Assembly (NCBI RefSeq): GCF_001641285.1
Contig: NZ_CP014841.1
Coordinates: forward strand, 1 to 64,000
Length of the DNA stretch: 64,000 nucleotides
Source of the DNA: Dyella thiooxydans
Lineage (GTDB): Bacteria > Pseudomonadota > Gammaproteobacteria > Xanthomonadales > Rhodanobacteraceae
Reading direction: 5' to 3'
Shown: piece by piece, positions 16,799 through 25,090 of the stretch
Layout: each line of letters opens with the position of its first letter
Numbering within the stretch: the stretch's first letter is position 1
Made by a program: the position numbers and the translations under genes
The notes under the pieces: model-generated
Databases searched by the model: none
What the model was told of the DNA's origin: nothing
Seen by the model: the letters and a program-made list of their open reading frames with translations, nothing else

Positions 16799-17641
16799 AT
16801 GAAATACGGCAAGGCAATCCATCTGACTCTCATCGCCGGCCTGCTCGCTGGCGCGGCTCCGCTGGCGAGCGCGGCCGATGAAGGCAGCCCCTATGTCAGG
16901 ATCGGTGCGGACTACAGCAGCGGCAAGTACGGGCTGGACACCCGCACGAACATCTGGGATGTCCCGCTGAGCGTCGGTTACAAGGGCAGCGCATGGTCGG
17001 CCAGCCTCACGGTGCCGTATCTGCACGTGTCGGGGCCCGCGAATGTCATTCCGGGCATCGGCGTCGTCAGCAACACCAATCCGCAGGGGCGCGGACGTGG
17101 CCGCGGCGGTGCCGGCGCCGTGGTGACCACACCCTCCACGACGCTCTCCGGCACGGCATCAGGCATCGGCGACGTGGTTGCACAGGCGACGTACCACGCC
17201 ATCGAGAACCGGGATGCGGGTTTCGGCCTGGATCTCACCGGCAGGATCAAGTTCGGCACGGCCAGCGCCGACAAGGGACTGGGAACGGGCAAGAGCGATT
17301 ACACCGGCGCCGTCGACCTCTACAAGACACTGGGCGCGGCATGGACGGCCTTCGGCGGCGTGGCCTATACCGACTTCGGCAGCTCCAGCTATATCCGGTT
17401 GAACAATGTCTGGAGCGCCAATGCAGGGATCGACCATGCGTTTGGCCAGGGCGACAGCGCGGGGCTGTATCTGTTCTACCAGGAGCGCGCTGCCGACACC
17501 GCCTACGCGCGCCGCGAAGCAACGCTCTACTTCAACCACAAGGTCAGCGAGCACTGGGGGCTGCGTGGGTACGTGCTGGGCGGGTTTGCGGATGGCAGCC
17601 CCGACTATGGCGCGGGCATGTCAGCGCGGTTCTCGTTCTAG
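16799..17641 (+). CDS. Outer-membrane beta-barrel protein (transporter-like)
   Basis: A 280-residue secreted protein starting at ATG 16799 behind an AGAAGGA site. The signal peptide is MKYGKAIHLTLIAGLLAG followed by cleavage near ASAAD. The rest is made of amphipathic strands with alternating aromatic residues and short turns (SLTVPYLHVSG, GFGLDLTGRIKFGTA, SAGLYLFYQER, REATLYFNHKVS) and ends in Phe (MSARFSF), the usual outer-membrane assembly signal. A Gly/Arg-rich loop (GRGRGRGGAGA) interrupts it near residue 100. It resembles the transporter/MetA-pathway-of-phenol-degradation barrel family. An FNR/ANR box at -41 suggests expression at low oxygen. The cargo is unknown. Confidence 0.75.
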   Translation: MKYGKAIHLTLIAGLLAGAAPLASAADEGSPYVRIGADYSSGKYGLDTRTNIWDVPLSVGYKGSAWSASLTVPYLHVSGPANVIPGIGVVSNTNPQGRGRGRGGAGAVVTTPSTTLSGTASGIGDVVAQATYHAIENRDAGFGLDLTGRIKFGTASADKGLGTGKSDYTGAVDLYKTLGAAWTAFGGVAYTDFGSSSYIRLNNVWSANAGIDHAFGQGDSAGLYLFYQERAADTAYARREATLYFNHKVSEHWGLRGYVLGGFADGSPDYGAGMSARFSF

Positions 17642-17730
17642 CGACGATCGCGTTCCTTACCCCCGGTCCGCTTCGCTTGCGGGGCGGGGGCGCGACTTAC
17701 GCTTCCGCCGCGCCACCATGCGGCCCGATT

Positions 17731-17753
17731 GCCGTCGCCGCGGACGCGACGGC
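17731..17753. terminator. Hairpin between convergent genes
   Basis: GCCGTCGC and its exact complement GCGACGGC are separated by seven bases in the 122-bp gap between the convergent beta-barrel and ferritin-like genes. There is no T-run on either side, so termination is only suggested by position. Confidence 0.35.
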
Positions 17754-17763
17754 GAAGCGACCG

Positions 17764-18219
17764 TCAGCCGGTGAACTCGGCGATATCGCCGGGCTTGCGC
17801 AGCATCTTGTTGACCTCGCCGGCGTGCAGTTCCTCGGCAGCGATCAGTTCGCGCGCGTATTCCTCCAGCATCACCGACTTGCCCGCCACCAGATCCAGCA
17901 GCTCGTAGTAGGCCGCCAGCGCCAGCTTCTCGTGCTCCAGCGATTCGCGCAGGATCGGCCCGATGTCGTGCTGGTGGGTCTCCAGCAGCGGGCCGATGCC
18001 GAGCGACGGATGGCCGCCGAACTGGGTGATCAGCTCGCCGGCACGCCGCGCATGCAGCAGGCTCTCGTCGGCCTGGCCGGACAGCCAGCTGACGATCGGG
18101 ATGCGGTTGTAGCCGTAGATCATCAGTGCGTAGTGCGTGTAGCGCACCACGCCGGCCAGTTCGAGTTCGAGGATGCGGTTGAGCAGCGCGATGGCGCGTT
18201 CCTTGTCCTGCGGTTGCAT
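17764..18219 (-). CDS. Ferritin-like protein (bacterioferritin family)
   Basis: Four-helix di-iron ferritin-like protein of 151 residues from ATG 18219. Carboxylate and His ligands typical of the family appear in order: LELELAGVVRYTHYAL near residues 15-30, ESLLHARRAGELI near 51-63, an ExxxxHEKLALAAYYELL stretch near 91-110, and EEYARELIAAEELHAGEV near 119-136. It lacks the N-terminal MxGD start of classical bacterioferritin, so it may be a Bfr-like or DUF-type ferritin rather than the heme-containing storage protein. Likely role is iron storage or peroxide-dependent iron oxidation. Confidence 0.8.
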   Translation of the reverse strand: MQPQDKERAIALLNRILELELAGVVRYTHYALMIYGYNRIPIVSWLSGQADESLLHARRAGELITQFGGHPSLGIGPLLETHQHDIGPILRESLEHEKLALAAYYELLDLVAGKSVMLEEYARELIAAEELHAGEVNKMLRKPGDIAEFTG

Positions 18220-18437
18220 GGCAGGCTCCTCCTTGTCGACAGGATGGATGGCGGTCGCCGCCGGTCGCGGCAACGTCCTAGCCTACTCTTCCGGCGGGGC
18301 GGTCGTTCCGGTAGCGATGATCCGACCGGGTCGATCGCCGCTGGCCCCGGCTATTCTTTGTGCGAGTGGTGGAGCTGAGGCACTGCGTTTCCGCCCCGAC
18401 GGAGCCGCTGCGCGGCCCAACCGAGGTGAGGCGAGCC

Positions 18438-18809
18438 ATGAAACCGATCGTTGCCATCCTGATGTTGTCGGCGGTGCTTGGCCCGGCGCATGCAGCGGAG
18501 GCTTACCCCGCTGCGGAACAGGCGCTGATAGGTGCGTGGCACCAGCGTGGCAACGCAGGCTTCTTCGAAGAGTTTTCCCTGCAGGTCGAGGCGGGCAGGC
18601 GCGTGCTCGATTCATGGCTGCATCAGCGGCCCGACATCACGGGCGCGAGCTGGAAGTTGGTCGACTGCAGGCTGATCGTCGAATCACCGGATGATGGAGT
18701 TGGCACGCTACGGTTCCGCGTCCTCGGGCTGAAGCACGACACGCTGCGCCTCTACGACGAGTCGGACCGCCTCGAGTCCATCTATGTGCGGGTGCCGGAG
18801 CAGCCCTGA
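18438..18809 (+). CDS. Secreted hypothetical protein
   Basis: ATG 18438 gives 123 residues with a signal peptide (MKPIVAILMLSAVLGPAHAAE). GAGGTGAGGCG precedes the start. The mature protein (about 103 residues) is predicted mostly beta (WKLVDCRLIVES, VGTLRFRVLGL, DTLRLYDESDRLESIYVRV). I see no known motif. It converges on the esterase pair downstream with a 49-bp gap. Confidence 0.6.
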   Translation: MKPIVAILMLSAVLGPAHAAEAYPAAEQALIGAWHQRGNAGFFEEFSLQVEAGRRVLDSWLHQRPDITGASWKLVDCRLIVESPDDGVGTLRFRVLGLKHDTLRLYDESDRLESIYVRVPEQP

Positions 18810-18858
18810 CGAATCCGGTCCGGGCGGCTCCACGGCGTAGCTTCACCCGGCGCCGTCT

Positions 18859-19800
18859 TCAGTGCGGAAGCACCCCGATCGCGTGCAGCCACCGCTCCGC
18901 CAGCTCCGGCCACCGCCCGACCGGCAGGTTGGGTTTGCGCAGGCCGAAGCCGTGGCCGCCTTGCGCGTACAGGTGCATCTCCGTCGGCACGCCGGCCTCG
19001 TGAAGGGCGACGTAGTAGGCCAGTGCCTGTTCCACGCCGTCGACGTGGTCGTCCTCCGCCATCACGAGGAAGGTCGGCGGGGTGTCTGCGGTGGGGTGGA
19101 TGTCCGGACGCAGGCTGAGATCGTTCCCGTTGCGGGTGGCGCGGTCCTCGTCCTCGTGAGCCCACAGGTGGCCGGGGTAGATCGCCAGGGCGAAGTCGGG
19201 GCGGCTGGAAAGCCGGTCGGCAGCGTCCACCGGCGTGTAGGTGCGGTGCTGGAAGTGGGTGCTGACCGCGGCGACCAGGTGGCCGCCGGCGGAGAAGCCG
19301 ATCACGCCGACCTTGTGCGGGTCGACACCCCACTCGGCCGCATGTTCGCGGACCAGTCCGAGGGTGCGCTGCGCATCCTGCAGCGCGGTCTGCACCTTGG
19401 GGTAGTAGCGGTGGTTGTCGACCCAGGTGGGGCCGGAATTCGGCACGCGGTACTTCAGCAACACGCAGGTGATGCCCCTCGAGGTGAGCCAGTCGCAGAT
19501 CTCGGTGCCTTCAAGGTCCATCGCCAGGATCTGGTAGCCGCCGCCGGGAAACACCACGACCGCCGCGCCGGTGTTGTGCGCTTTTGGCGGATAGCGCGTC
19601 ATCGTCGGTACGCTGACGTGGCTGACCTTCGGCCAGTCGGAGCCGACCGATTCGGGCGGCGGGTGGGGCAGGGCATCGGGCACTTCGCCCGGCCAGATCG
19701 GTACTTGTTCCAGTCCGGGGCCTGGCTGCCAGGTGGTCGCATGGAGGGTGGCGCCGACGAGGGCGAGCAGGGCGGACAGCAGCAGCGTCGGGGTTTTCAT
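18859..19800 (-). CDS. Secreted alpha/beta-hydrolase esterase, tandem copy 2
   Basis: Periplasmic or secreted esterase of the BD-FAE/acetyl-esterase (lipase-like) class, 313 residues from ATG 19800 with signal peptide MKTPTLLLSALLALVGATLHA. An oxyanion-hole motif VVVFPGGGYQ lies near residue 85, the nucleophile elbow GFSAGGHL near 165-172, an acidic DDHVDG near 250 and the catalytic His in GGHGFGL near 285. Natural substrate is not evident; acetylated or feruloylated polysaccharides are typical for the class. It is about half identical to the gene immediately upstream (19851-20789), a tandem duplication on one transcript. Confidence 0.8.
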   Translation of the reverse strand: MKTPTLLLSALLALVGATLHATTWQPGPGLEQVPIWPGEVPDALPHPPPESVGSDWPKVSHVSVPTMTRYPPKAHNTGAAVVVFPGGGYQILAMDLEGTEICDWLTSRGITCVLLKYRVPNSGPTWVDNHRYYPKVQTALQDAQRTLGLVREHAAEWGVDPHKVGVIGFSAGGHLVAAVSTHFQHRTYTPVDAADRLSSRPDFALAIYPGHLWAHEDEDRATRNGNDLSLRPDIHPTADTPPTFLVMAEDDHVDGVEQALAYYVALHEAGVPTEMHLYAQGGHGFGLRKPNLPVGRWPELAERWLHAIGVLPH

Positions 19801-19850
19801 CCTGTCGACCTCGGTCGTGGCGGGTTCGGGTATCGGATGGCGGCAGGTGA

Positions 19851-20789
19851 TCAGGGCGACAGCACGCCCTCGGTCACCAGCCACGTCTCCACCAACGCTG
19901 GCCAGTGGGTGATCGGCAGCCTGGTCGGGCGCAGGCCGAAGGCGTGGCCGCCGTGGGCGTACAGGTGCATCTCCACCGGCACGTCGGCTTCCTTCAGCGC
20001 GTTGTAGTAGGCCTGCGCCTGCTCCACGCCGTCGACGTGATCGTCCTCGGCCATCACGATGAAGGTCGGTGGCGTGCGCCTGTTAACGGGCACGTTGCGG
20101 TTGAAGCCGTCCGGTGCGGCGAGGTGTCCGGGGTAGACCGCGATGGCGAAGTCCGGGCGGGCGCTCAACGTGTCGGCGGCGTCGAGCGGCTTGTACACGG
20201 GCAGGTCGTAGTTCGTGCTTGCCTGCGCCACCAGGTAGCCGCCGGCGGAGAAGCCGAGCACGCCGATCCGGTGCGTATCGATGTGCCAGGCCGACGCGTG
20301 CTGGCGCACCAGGCGGATCGTGCGCTGCGCGTCCTGCAGGGCTGGTGTCGGTATCGCGAAGTTGTGCGCACGACAGTCGCAGTGCCAGTCGTACGGAAGG
20401 CCCGGCACGCGGTACTTCAACAGCACGCAGGTGATGCCGCGCGAGGTGAGCCAGTCGCAGACCTCGGAGCCTTCCAGGTCGATCGCCAGGATCTCGAAGC
20501 CGCCGCCTGGGAACACCACCACGGCGGCGCCAGTGTTCTTCCCCTTCGGCGGGTACACGGTGTAGGTCGGTCGGGACACGTTGTGGATCGCTTGCCACGG
20601 CTTGCCGGCCACCAGCTCGCTGGTCACCTGGGTTACCGACTCGGGCCCGGGCAGCGCCTGCGCCCCCGGTGGCGGGCCGGGCCAGACCGGTTGCTGCTTC
20701 AGTCCGTGTCCCGGTTGCCAGACGGTGGCGTGGACGGCCATGCCCCACAGGGCAAAGAGGGCGAACAGGGCCAGGCGTGGCAGCTTCAT
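19851..20789 (-). CDS. Secreted alpha/beta-hydrolase esterase, tandem copy 1
   Basis: Upstream paralogue of the esterase above, 312 residues from ATG 20789 with signal peptide MKLPRLALFALFALWGMAVHA. The same catalytic blocks are present: VVVFPGGGFEIL, GFSAGGYLVA, AEDDHVDGVEQA and GGHAFGL. It carries a two-Cys segment (DWHCDCRAHNF) in place of the ditryptophan-free loop of copy 2, a possible specificity difference. A 50-bp gap separates the two genes. Confidence 0.8.
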   Translation of the reverse strand: MKLPRLALFALFALWGMAVHATVWQPGHGLKQQPVWPGPPPGAQALPGPESVTQVTSELVAGKPWQAIHNVSRPTYTVYPPKGKNTGAAVVVFPGGGFEILAIDLEGSEVCDWLTSRGITCVLLKYRVPGLPYDWHCDCRAHNFAIPTPALQDAQRTIRLVRQHASAWHIDTHRIGVLGFSAGGYLVAQASTNYDLPVYKPLDAADTLSARPDFAIAVYPGHLAAPDGFNRNVPVNRRTPPTFIVMAEDDHVDGVEQAQAYYNALKEADVPVEMHLYAHGGHAFGLRPTRLPITHWPALVETWLVTEGVLSP

Positions 20790-20883
20790 CAGGGGGCACC
20801 GGACAGGAAGGAAAGGCGCAGCATGCGCCGGTTCCGTGGAGCCGGCCGGACCGGGTGGTGGCTTTTTCCGGGAAGACGTGTCG

Positions 20884-21597
20884 TCAGGCCGATGGGCGTG
20901 GCGCCTTCGCACCCATCACCAGCAACCACAGGCAGGTGCCGATTTCGCCCAGCGCGGCCAGCAGCGTGACATAGCCGACGAAGTCCATGTCGTTGTAGCC
21001 GGCGACGAGCACCTGCCCGGCGAAGTCCGCGACGTAGGACAGGCCGCCCAGCATCAGCAGGTAGCCGAGCAACCGGGGCAGTTGCCCGGAGCGCACTACC
21101 AGCCAGCCGAACGGGATCAGCCAAAGGCCCCAGAAGACCTGCGCGACCAGCACAGCGCTGGCATAGCCCGACAACTGCAGCATCACCTGCGACTGCAACT
21201 GCCCGGCATCGAACGCGTGCAGCCAGGCCGCATGGCCGAGCAGGGCAAGCACGTCGAGCTTGTGCGTCAGCGAGGCGATCGACAGCGGCACGCTCACCAG
21301 CGCCAGTACCACCATCAGCGCGGCGGCGTTGCGGTTCACCGCGCCGAGCAGCCGGTACAGCAGCAGCGGCAGCAGCAGGAACTCGACGTAGCAGAACAGG
21401 CCGGCGGCGATGCCGGCGCGGTACAGCGATTCGTGCGCCAGGATGTTCTGCACGGTGGCTGCTGGATCGCCGTGGCCGCCGGTGATCGACGGCACGACCA
21501 TCAGGCTGAAGATGCCGGCGATCACGTTGACCAGGTAGGCCGCACCCGCTGCGCGGGCGAGCCGGCGGGTGGACCGGTCGTTGTCGTCCATGGCCAT
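20884..21597 (-). CDS. DUF4386 family membrane protein
   Basis: Integral membrane protein of the DUF4386 family, function unknown. ATG 21597 (or 21591) gives 237 residues with about six hydrophobic helices. Family features are the N-terminal RRLARAAGAAYLVNVIAGI and the central LLLPLLLYRLLGAVNR. An open frame continues upstream but runs through the next gene in another frame and is not used. It belongs to a minus-strand run with the DUF6326-like gene, 35 bases upstream. Confidence 0.75.
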   Translation of the reverse strand: MAMDDNDRSTRRLARAAGAAYLVNVIAGIFSLMVVPSITGGHGDPAATVQNILAHESLYRAGIAAGLFCYVEFLLLPLLLYRLLGAVNRNAAALMVVLALVSVPLSIASLTHKLDVLALLGHAAWLHAFDAGQLQSQVMLQLSGYASAVLVAQVFWGLWLIPFGWLVVRSGQLPRLLGYLLMLGGLSYVADFAGQVLVAGYNDMDFVGYVTLLAALGEIGTCLWLLVMGAKAPRPSA

Positions 21598-21632
21598 GCG
21601 AGGGCTCCCGGTGCGGATGCGAGACGTTGCGA

Positions 21633-22067
21633 TCAGGGCGTCGCGGGGCCGCGCCGAGGCCAGCGCCACGCAGCCCATACGATCCCCAGCGAGAGCAGCA
21701 CCTCGATCACGCCAAGGAAGATATAGAACTGCCAGGCGCCCGCCATCGTCATCAGCATGATCGCGGTATAGGCCAGTCCGAGCAGCACGCTGGACCAGCG
21801 AGCCAGGGCGGCAGGCAGCAGCAGGACGGCGCAGACCATCAGCGCCGGGATCGCCATCATCGTCGAGGTGCCCAGCAGCACGCCTTGCGTGACCGCGCCG
21901 AGCGGTGCCATCCGCCCGGCCAGCATCCCGCCGAGCTTGCCCGGCACGTACAGGCCGAAGTAGTCGCCGTAGACGTAGCAGAACATCAGCGAGGCCCACA
22001 GGCCGGCCAGCTTGAGTCGCGGGCTCAGCGGCGGATCGTGCAGCGGAGCGCGTTGCGGGTCGGCCAT
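21633..22067 (-). CDS. DUF6326-like small membrane protein
   Basis: A 144-residue protein from ATG 22067 with four predicted membrane helices. It opens with LKLAGLWASLMFCYVYGDYFGLYVPGKL-type sequence, resembling the DUF6326 family, of unknown function. It ends with a basic tail (AAWRWPRRGPATP). Probably transcribed with the DUF4386 gene that follows. Confidence 0.7.
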   Translation of the reverse strand: MADPQRAPLHDPPLSPRLKLAGLWASLMFCYVYGDYFGLYVPGKLGGMLAGRMAPLGAVTQGVLLGTSTMMAIPALMVCAVLLLPAALARWSSVLLGLAYTAIMLMTMAGAWQFYIFLGVIEVLLSLGIVWAAWRWPRRGPATP

Positions 22068-22160
22068 GGCGTGATCCCTCGAGCGGAAAGGTCGTTCCGG
22101 GCGCCGCTGAGGGTAGATGGGCGCGATCGGCGGGCGGATGTGGCACAGGTCATGACTCAT

Positions 22161-22179
22161 GGGAGGCGATGCGCCTCCC
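22161..22179 (-). terminator. Short perfect hairpin after the SDR gene
   Basis: GGGAGGCG and its complement CGCCTCCC enclose a 3-nt loop, 15 bases past the stop of the minus-strand SDR gene. There is no T-run after it, so it may only protect or pause the transcript. Confidence 0.35.
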
Positions 22180-22193
22180 GTGAAGCATCCGGT

Positions 22194-23039
22194 TCAGGCG
22201 GCGGCTTCGTCGAACGCCGTCGCCGCGCCGACCGGTGTCCATGCCGCCAGATCGCACAACAGCTGCTCGGCGTGGCCGCGCACCGCGTCCAGCGCATCCT
22301 GGCCCAGCTGCAGGCGAAGCGGCGTCTGTGCGGCACGCAGGGCCCGGTCGACCGCAGCGGCAGCCTTCGCCGGGTCGCCGGCCTGGGTGGCATGCATGGC
22401 GTGGGCGAACGTGCGGGTGGCGCCGACGGTGTCGCGGTAGGCATCCAGCTCGGGCATGTGCTTCATCGATGCACCGGCGAGGTTGGTGCGGAACGCGCCG
22501 GGCTCGACGATCAGTACCTTGATGCCGAATGGTGCGACCTCGGCGGCCAGTGCCTCGGACAGACCTTCCAGCGCGAACTTGCTCGCCGAATAGGCGCCGA
22601 ACCCGGCGAAGGACAGCTGCCCGCCCATGCTCGAGATATTGACGATGGCTCCCGCGCGCTGGCTGCGCAGCTGCGGCAGGGCGGCACGGATCACTGCGGC
22701 GGCGCCGAAGAAATGGGTCTCCATCTGCGCTCGCAGTTCGGCGACCGGCGTTTCCTCCACCGCACCGACGATGCCGTAGCCGGCGTTGTTGACCAGCACG
22801 TCGATGCGGCCGAAGCGCGCGACCGCCGCGGCTACGGCGGCTTCGGCGTCGCCGTCGCGGGTGACGTCGAGCGGCTGCACCAGCGCGCGTTCGGGTGCCA
22901 GCGCCGCGAGGGCGGCGATCTTGCCGGTGTCGCGCGCGGTGGCGACCACGCGGTGACCCTGTGTCAGCGCGTACCGGGCGAAGGCCTCGCCGAAGCCGCT
23001 GGATGCGCCGGTGATGAACCAGACCTGGGACGTTGCCAT
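22194..23039 (-). CDS. Short-chain dehydrogenase/reductase
   Basis: Classical SDR oxidoreductase of 281 residues from ATG 23039. The NAD(P) motif TGASSGFG lies near residues 10-17, NNAG near 82-85, the catalytic Ser in ISSMGG near 130-135 and YSASK near 147-151. Arg in the second strand (ATARDTGK) suggests NADPH. The substrate is unknown. It diverges from a LysR regulator, with an inverted repeat in the 113-bp gap, so it is probably that regulator's target. Confidence 0.85.
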   Translation of the reverse strand: MATSQVWFITGASSGFGEAFARYALTQGHRVVATARDTGKIAALAALAPERALVQPLDVTRDGDAEAAVAAAVARFGRIDVLVNNAGYGIVGAVEETPVAELRAQMETHFFGAAAVIRAALPQLRSQRAGAIVNISSMGGQLSFAGFGAYSASKFALEGLSEALAAEVAPFGIKVLIVEPGAFRTNLAGASMKHMPELDAYRDTVGATRTFAHAMHATQAGDPAKAAAAVDRALRAAQTPLRLQLGQDALDAVRGHAEQLLCDLAAWTPVGAATAFDEAAA

Positions 23040-23108
23040 GGGGATGCTCCTGATGCGGCGCCGGGGTGGTGCCTTCGGGAGACACGATGCGCGCCGGGGA
23101 ACTGTTTG

Positions 23109-23136
23109 ATAATCCGGTTTTTTCCGCATGGGTTAT
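23109..23136. promoter_or_regulatory. Inverted repeat, candidate LysR operator
   Basis: ATAATCC and GGGTTAT (6 of 7 complementary) are separated by 14 bases in the gap between the divergent SDR and LysR genes. Its AT-rich arms stand out in GC-rich DNA, and the position fits a LysR site controlling both genes. Confidence 0.45.
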
Positions 23137-23152
23137 TCGATATCGTGCAGCA

Positions 23153-24049
23153 ATGGATCGCGATGTCCTGACCCATCTTCCGGTGGTCGCCGCCGTGGCT
23201 CGGCGGCGCAGCTTCGCCGCGGCCGCGGCAGAGCTCGGCATGAGCCCGTCGGCGATGAGTCACGCCGTGCGGCTGGTCGAGGACCGGCTGAAGTCGCCGC
23301 TGTTCGCCCGCACCACGCGCAGCGTGGCACTCACCGAAGCGGGCGAGGATTTCTTTGCCCGCGCCTTGCCGGCGCTGCGGCAACTGGCCGAAGCCAGCGA
23401 GGCGACGCGTGCGCTCAAGGGCGTGGTCAGTGGCACGTTGCGCATCAACGCGCCGCGCGTGGCGTTGCCGATGGCGCTGACCGAGCTGGTGGCGACGCTG
23501 GCCACGCGCCACCCGGACCTGGTCGTCGACGTGACCTGCGACGACGCGCTCACCGACATCGTCGCGCAGGGCTACGACGCCGGCGTGCGACTGGGCGAGA
23601 TGGTGGCCGAGGACATGGTGGCGGTGCGGCTCACCCCGCCGGTGAAGGCGGTCATGGTGGCGGCGCCGGCCTATCTCGCGTCGCGCGGCACGCCGGCACG
23701 CGTGGCCGATCTGCAGGCGCACAACTGCATCAACTACCGCCAGGCCAGCACCGGCGGCACCTATGCCTGGGAGCTGCGCGAGCGCGGCAAGGACGTGACG
23801 GTGGCGGTGCGCGGCACGGCGCGCGTGTCCGATTCGCTGTTCGCCGTCGATCTGGCGCTGGCCGGCGTGGGTATCGCCTACCTGTTCGAACCGCTGGTCG
23901 CCGACCACCTGCGCGACGGTCGGCTGGTGCCGGTGCTGCCGAAGACAGCGATCGAGGAGCCGGGGTTATTCCTGTACTTCCCGCAGCGCGCATCGGAAGC
24001 GCCCAAGCTGCGTGCGCTGATCGACGCGGCGCGGGATCGGCTAGGCTGA
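23153..24049 (+). CDS. LysR-family transcriptional regulator
   Basis: LysR regulator of 298 residues starting at ATG 23153 (MDRDVLTHLPVVAAVARRRS). The winged HTH covers residues 1-60, with SFAAAAAELGMSPSAMSHAV as the recognition region. The effector domain follows from about residue 90 (GTLRINAPRVALPMAL), of the CrgA/type 2 kind. Divergent from the SDR gene. Confidence 0.88.
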   Translation: MDRDVLTHLPVVAAVARRRSFAAAAAELGMSPSAMSHAVRLVEDRLKSPLFARTTRSVALTEAGEDFFARALPALRQLAEASEATRALKGVVSGTLRINAPRVALPMALTELVATLATRHPDLVVDVTCDDALTDIVAQGYDAGVRLGEMVAEDMVAVRLTPPVKAVMVAAPAYLASRGTPARVADLQAHNCINYRQASTGGTYAWELRERGKDVTVAVRGTARVSDSLFAVDLALAGVGIAYLFEPLVADHLRDGRLVPVLPKTAIEEPGLFLYFPQRASEAPKLRALIDAARDRLG

Positions 24050-24407
24050 GTCGCTGCATGACGGGGTGGCTGCGGTGGGGCACCGCATCTTTGATGAGTC
24101 TTCCGTCTACGCAGACAGGCTCCATGCAGACCCGGCGTCGCCTCCGACTACCGAATGCGGAGTGTGTCGGCGTTGCATATCGCCCGACCCGCTTGCGGGT
24201 AGTCAGGCAGGCTTCCCGATCGGCGATGGCTCTCACAAAATTGGATGCACGCCGATCGCGGATGGCTTCCCGACAGGGATATGCTTGTCGCTCGTCGTCC
24301 ACACAGGAAGCTTGTGGTGCATTGCCGGTGTCCGGGTTTGCGTCCGGCGTCGAACAAGGCAGTTGTGGCGGCCCTCCCGCGGTCGCCTTCGTTGAAGGGA
24401 GATCGAC
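24050..24407. other. Intergenic region before the immunity/effector pair
   Basis: About 360 bp with no convincing gene on either strand. It looks less GC-rich than its surroundings by eye. It holds a small hairpin (ACCCGC TT GCGGGT near 24189-24202) and two related stretches with GATCGG/GATCGC and GGCTTCCCGA. It presumably contains the promoter of the lipoprotein/effector operon. Confidence 0.4.
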
Positions 24408-25079
24408 ATGCCTGCTTCGCGGTGCCTTTCAGCTTCCAGGCCCGTCCGTTCCAAAGGAATACCTGCCTGTGCGGGCGTTATTCCCCTCGTCATGATCCTG
24501 ACCATGCTGGGCGCTTGCCGCGGGTTGCCGGCAGCGCCAAAGCCGCATCCGGAACACGCCATGGAGACACATCCGATGACCACGCCGGCCACGTCCGATC
24601 CCACTCGCGTGCAACTCAGCGCGCAGCAGGCCATGGAACGCTTCCTGGACTTGATCCGCGCCACGCGGACGTTGCAGGACATCACACCGGAATCCATGCA
24701 CGAAGCCATGGGGGTGGATATTCAGTCGGTGTCTCCCGACCACTATGGCTACGGCCAGGCGTTGCCTGGCAACTGGGCGTTCAGTGTCGAACGAAAGGAT
24801 GCAGGGGGCGCCGGACCGCAGGTGAACCTCAGCTTCTCTCCCATCCCGGGGAAGAGTGCTTCGCCGGAGGGGGCCTGTGAGCCGGACTTCGCGCACTTCG
24901 CGGACGCCCTGCTGGGTATGGGGTTCACCCGTCATGCGTCGCACGGAGAGCACAGCCGCTGGCTGTTCGACTACTTCGAGCGGCCAGGCATGCGGGTGGA
25001 GGTCTATCCGCGGACGCCCCGCTCTGATCGTGGCGCGCCGACCGGCCCGATCTGCGTAGACAAGGTCCTGATTCGGTAA
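24408..25079 (+). CDS. Lipoprotein, probable immunity protein (X-Tfi) for the downstream effector
   Basis: A 223-residue predicted lipoprotein. GGGAGA precedes ATG 24408. The N-terminus has a basic region, a hydrophobic core (GVIPLVMILTML) and a lipobox LGAC with C37 as the lipidated residue. The mature domain is soluble (MERFLDLIRATRTLQDITPESM near residues 76-97) and ends in a basic, beta-rich tail. It lies 11 bases upstream of an XVIPCD effector gene and shares its operon. Known type IV effector immunity proteins of Xanthomonadales are usually periplasmic lipoproteins encoded directly beside the effector, so this is the likely role: protecting against sister cells. No enzymatic motif is visible. 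Confidence 0.75.
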   Translation: MPASRCLSASRPVRSKGIPACAGVIPLVMILTMLGACRGLPAAPKPHPEHAMETHPMTTPATSDPTRVQLSAQQAMERFLDLIRATRTLQDITPESMHEAMGVDIQSVSPDHYGYGQALPGNWAFSVERKDAGGAGPQVNLSFSPIPGKSASPEGACEPDFAHFADALLGMGFTRHASHGEHSRWLFDYFERPGMRVEVYPRTPRSDRGAPTGPICVDKVLIR

Positions 25080-25090
25080 GGAGACCGATC

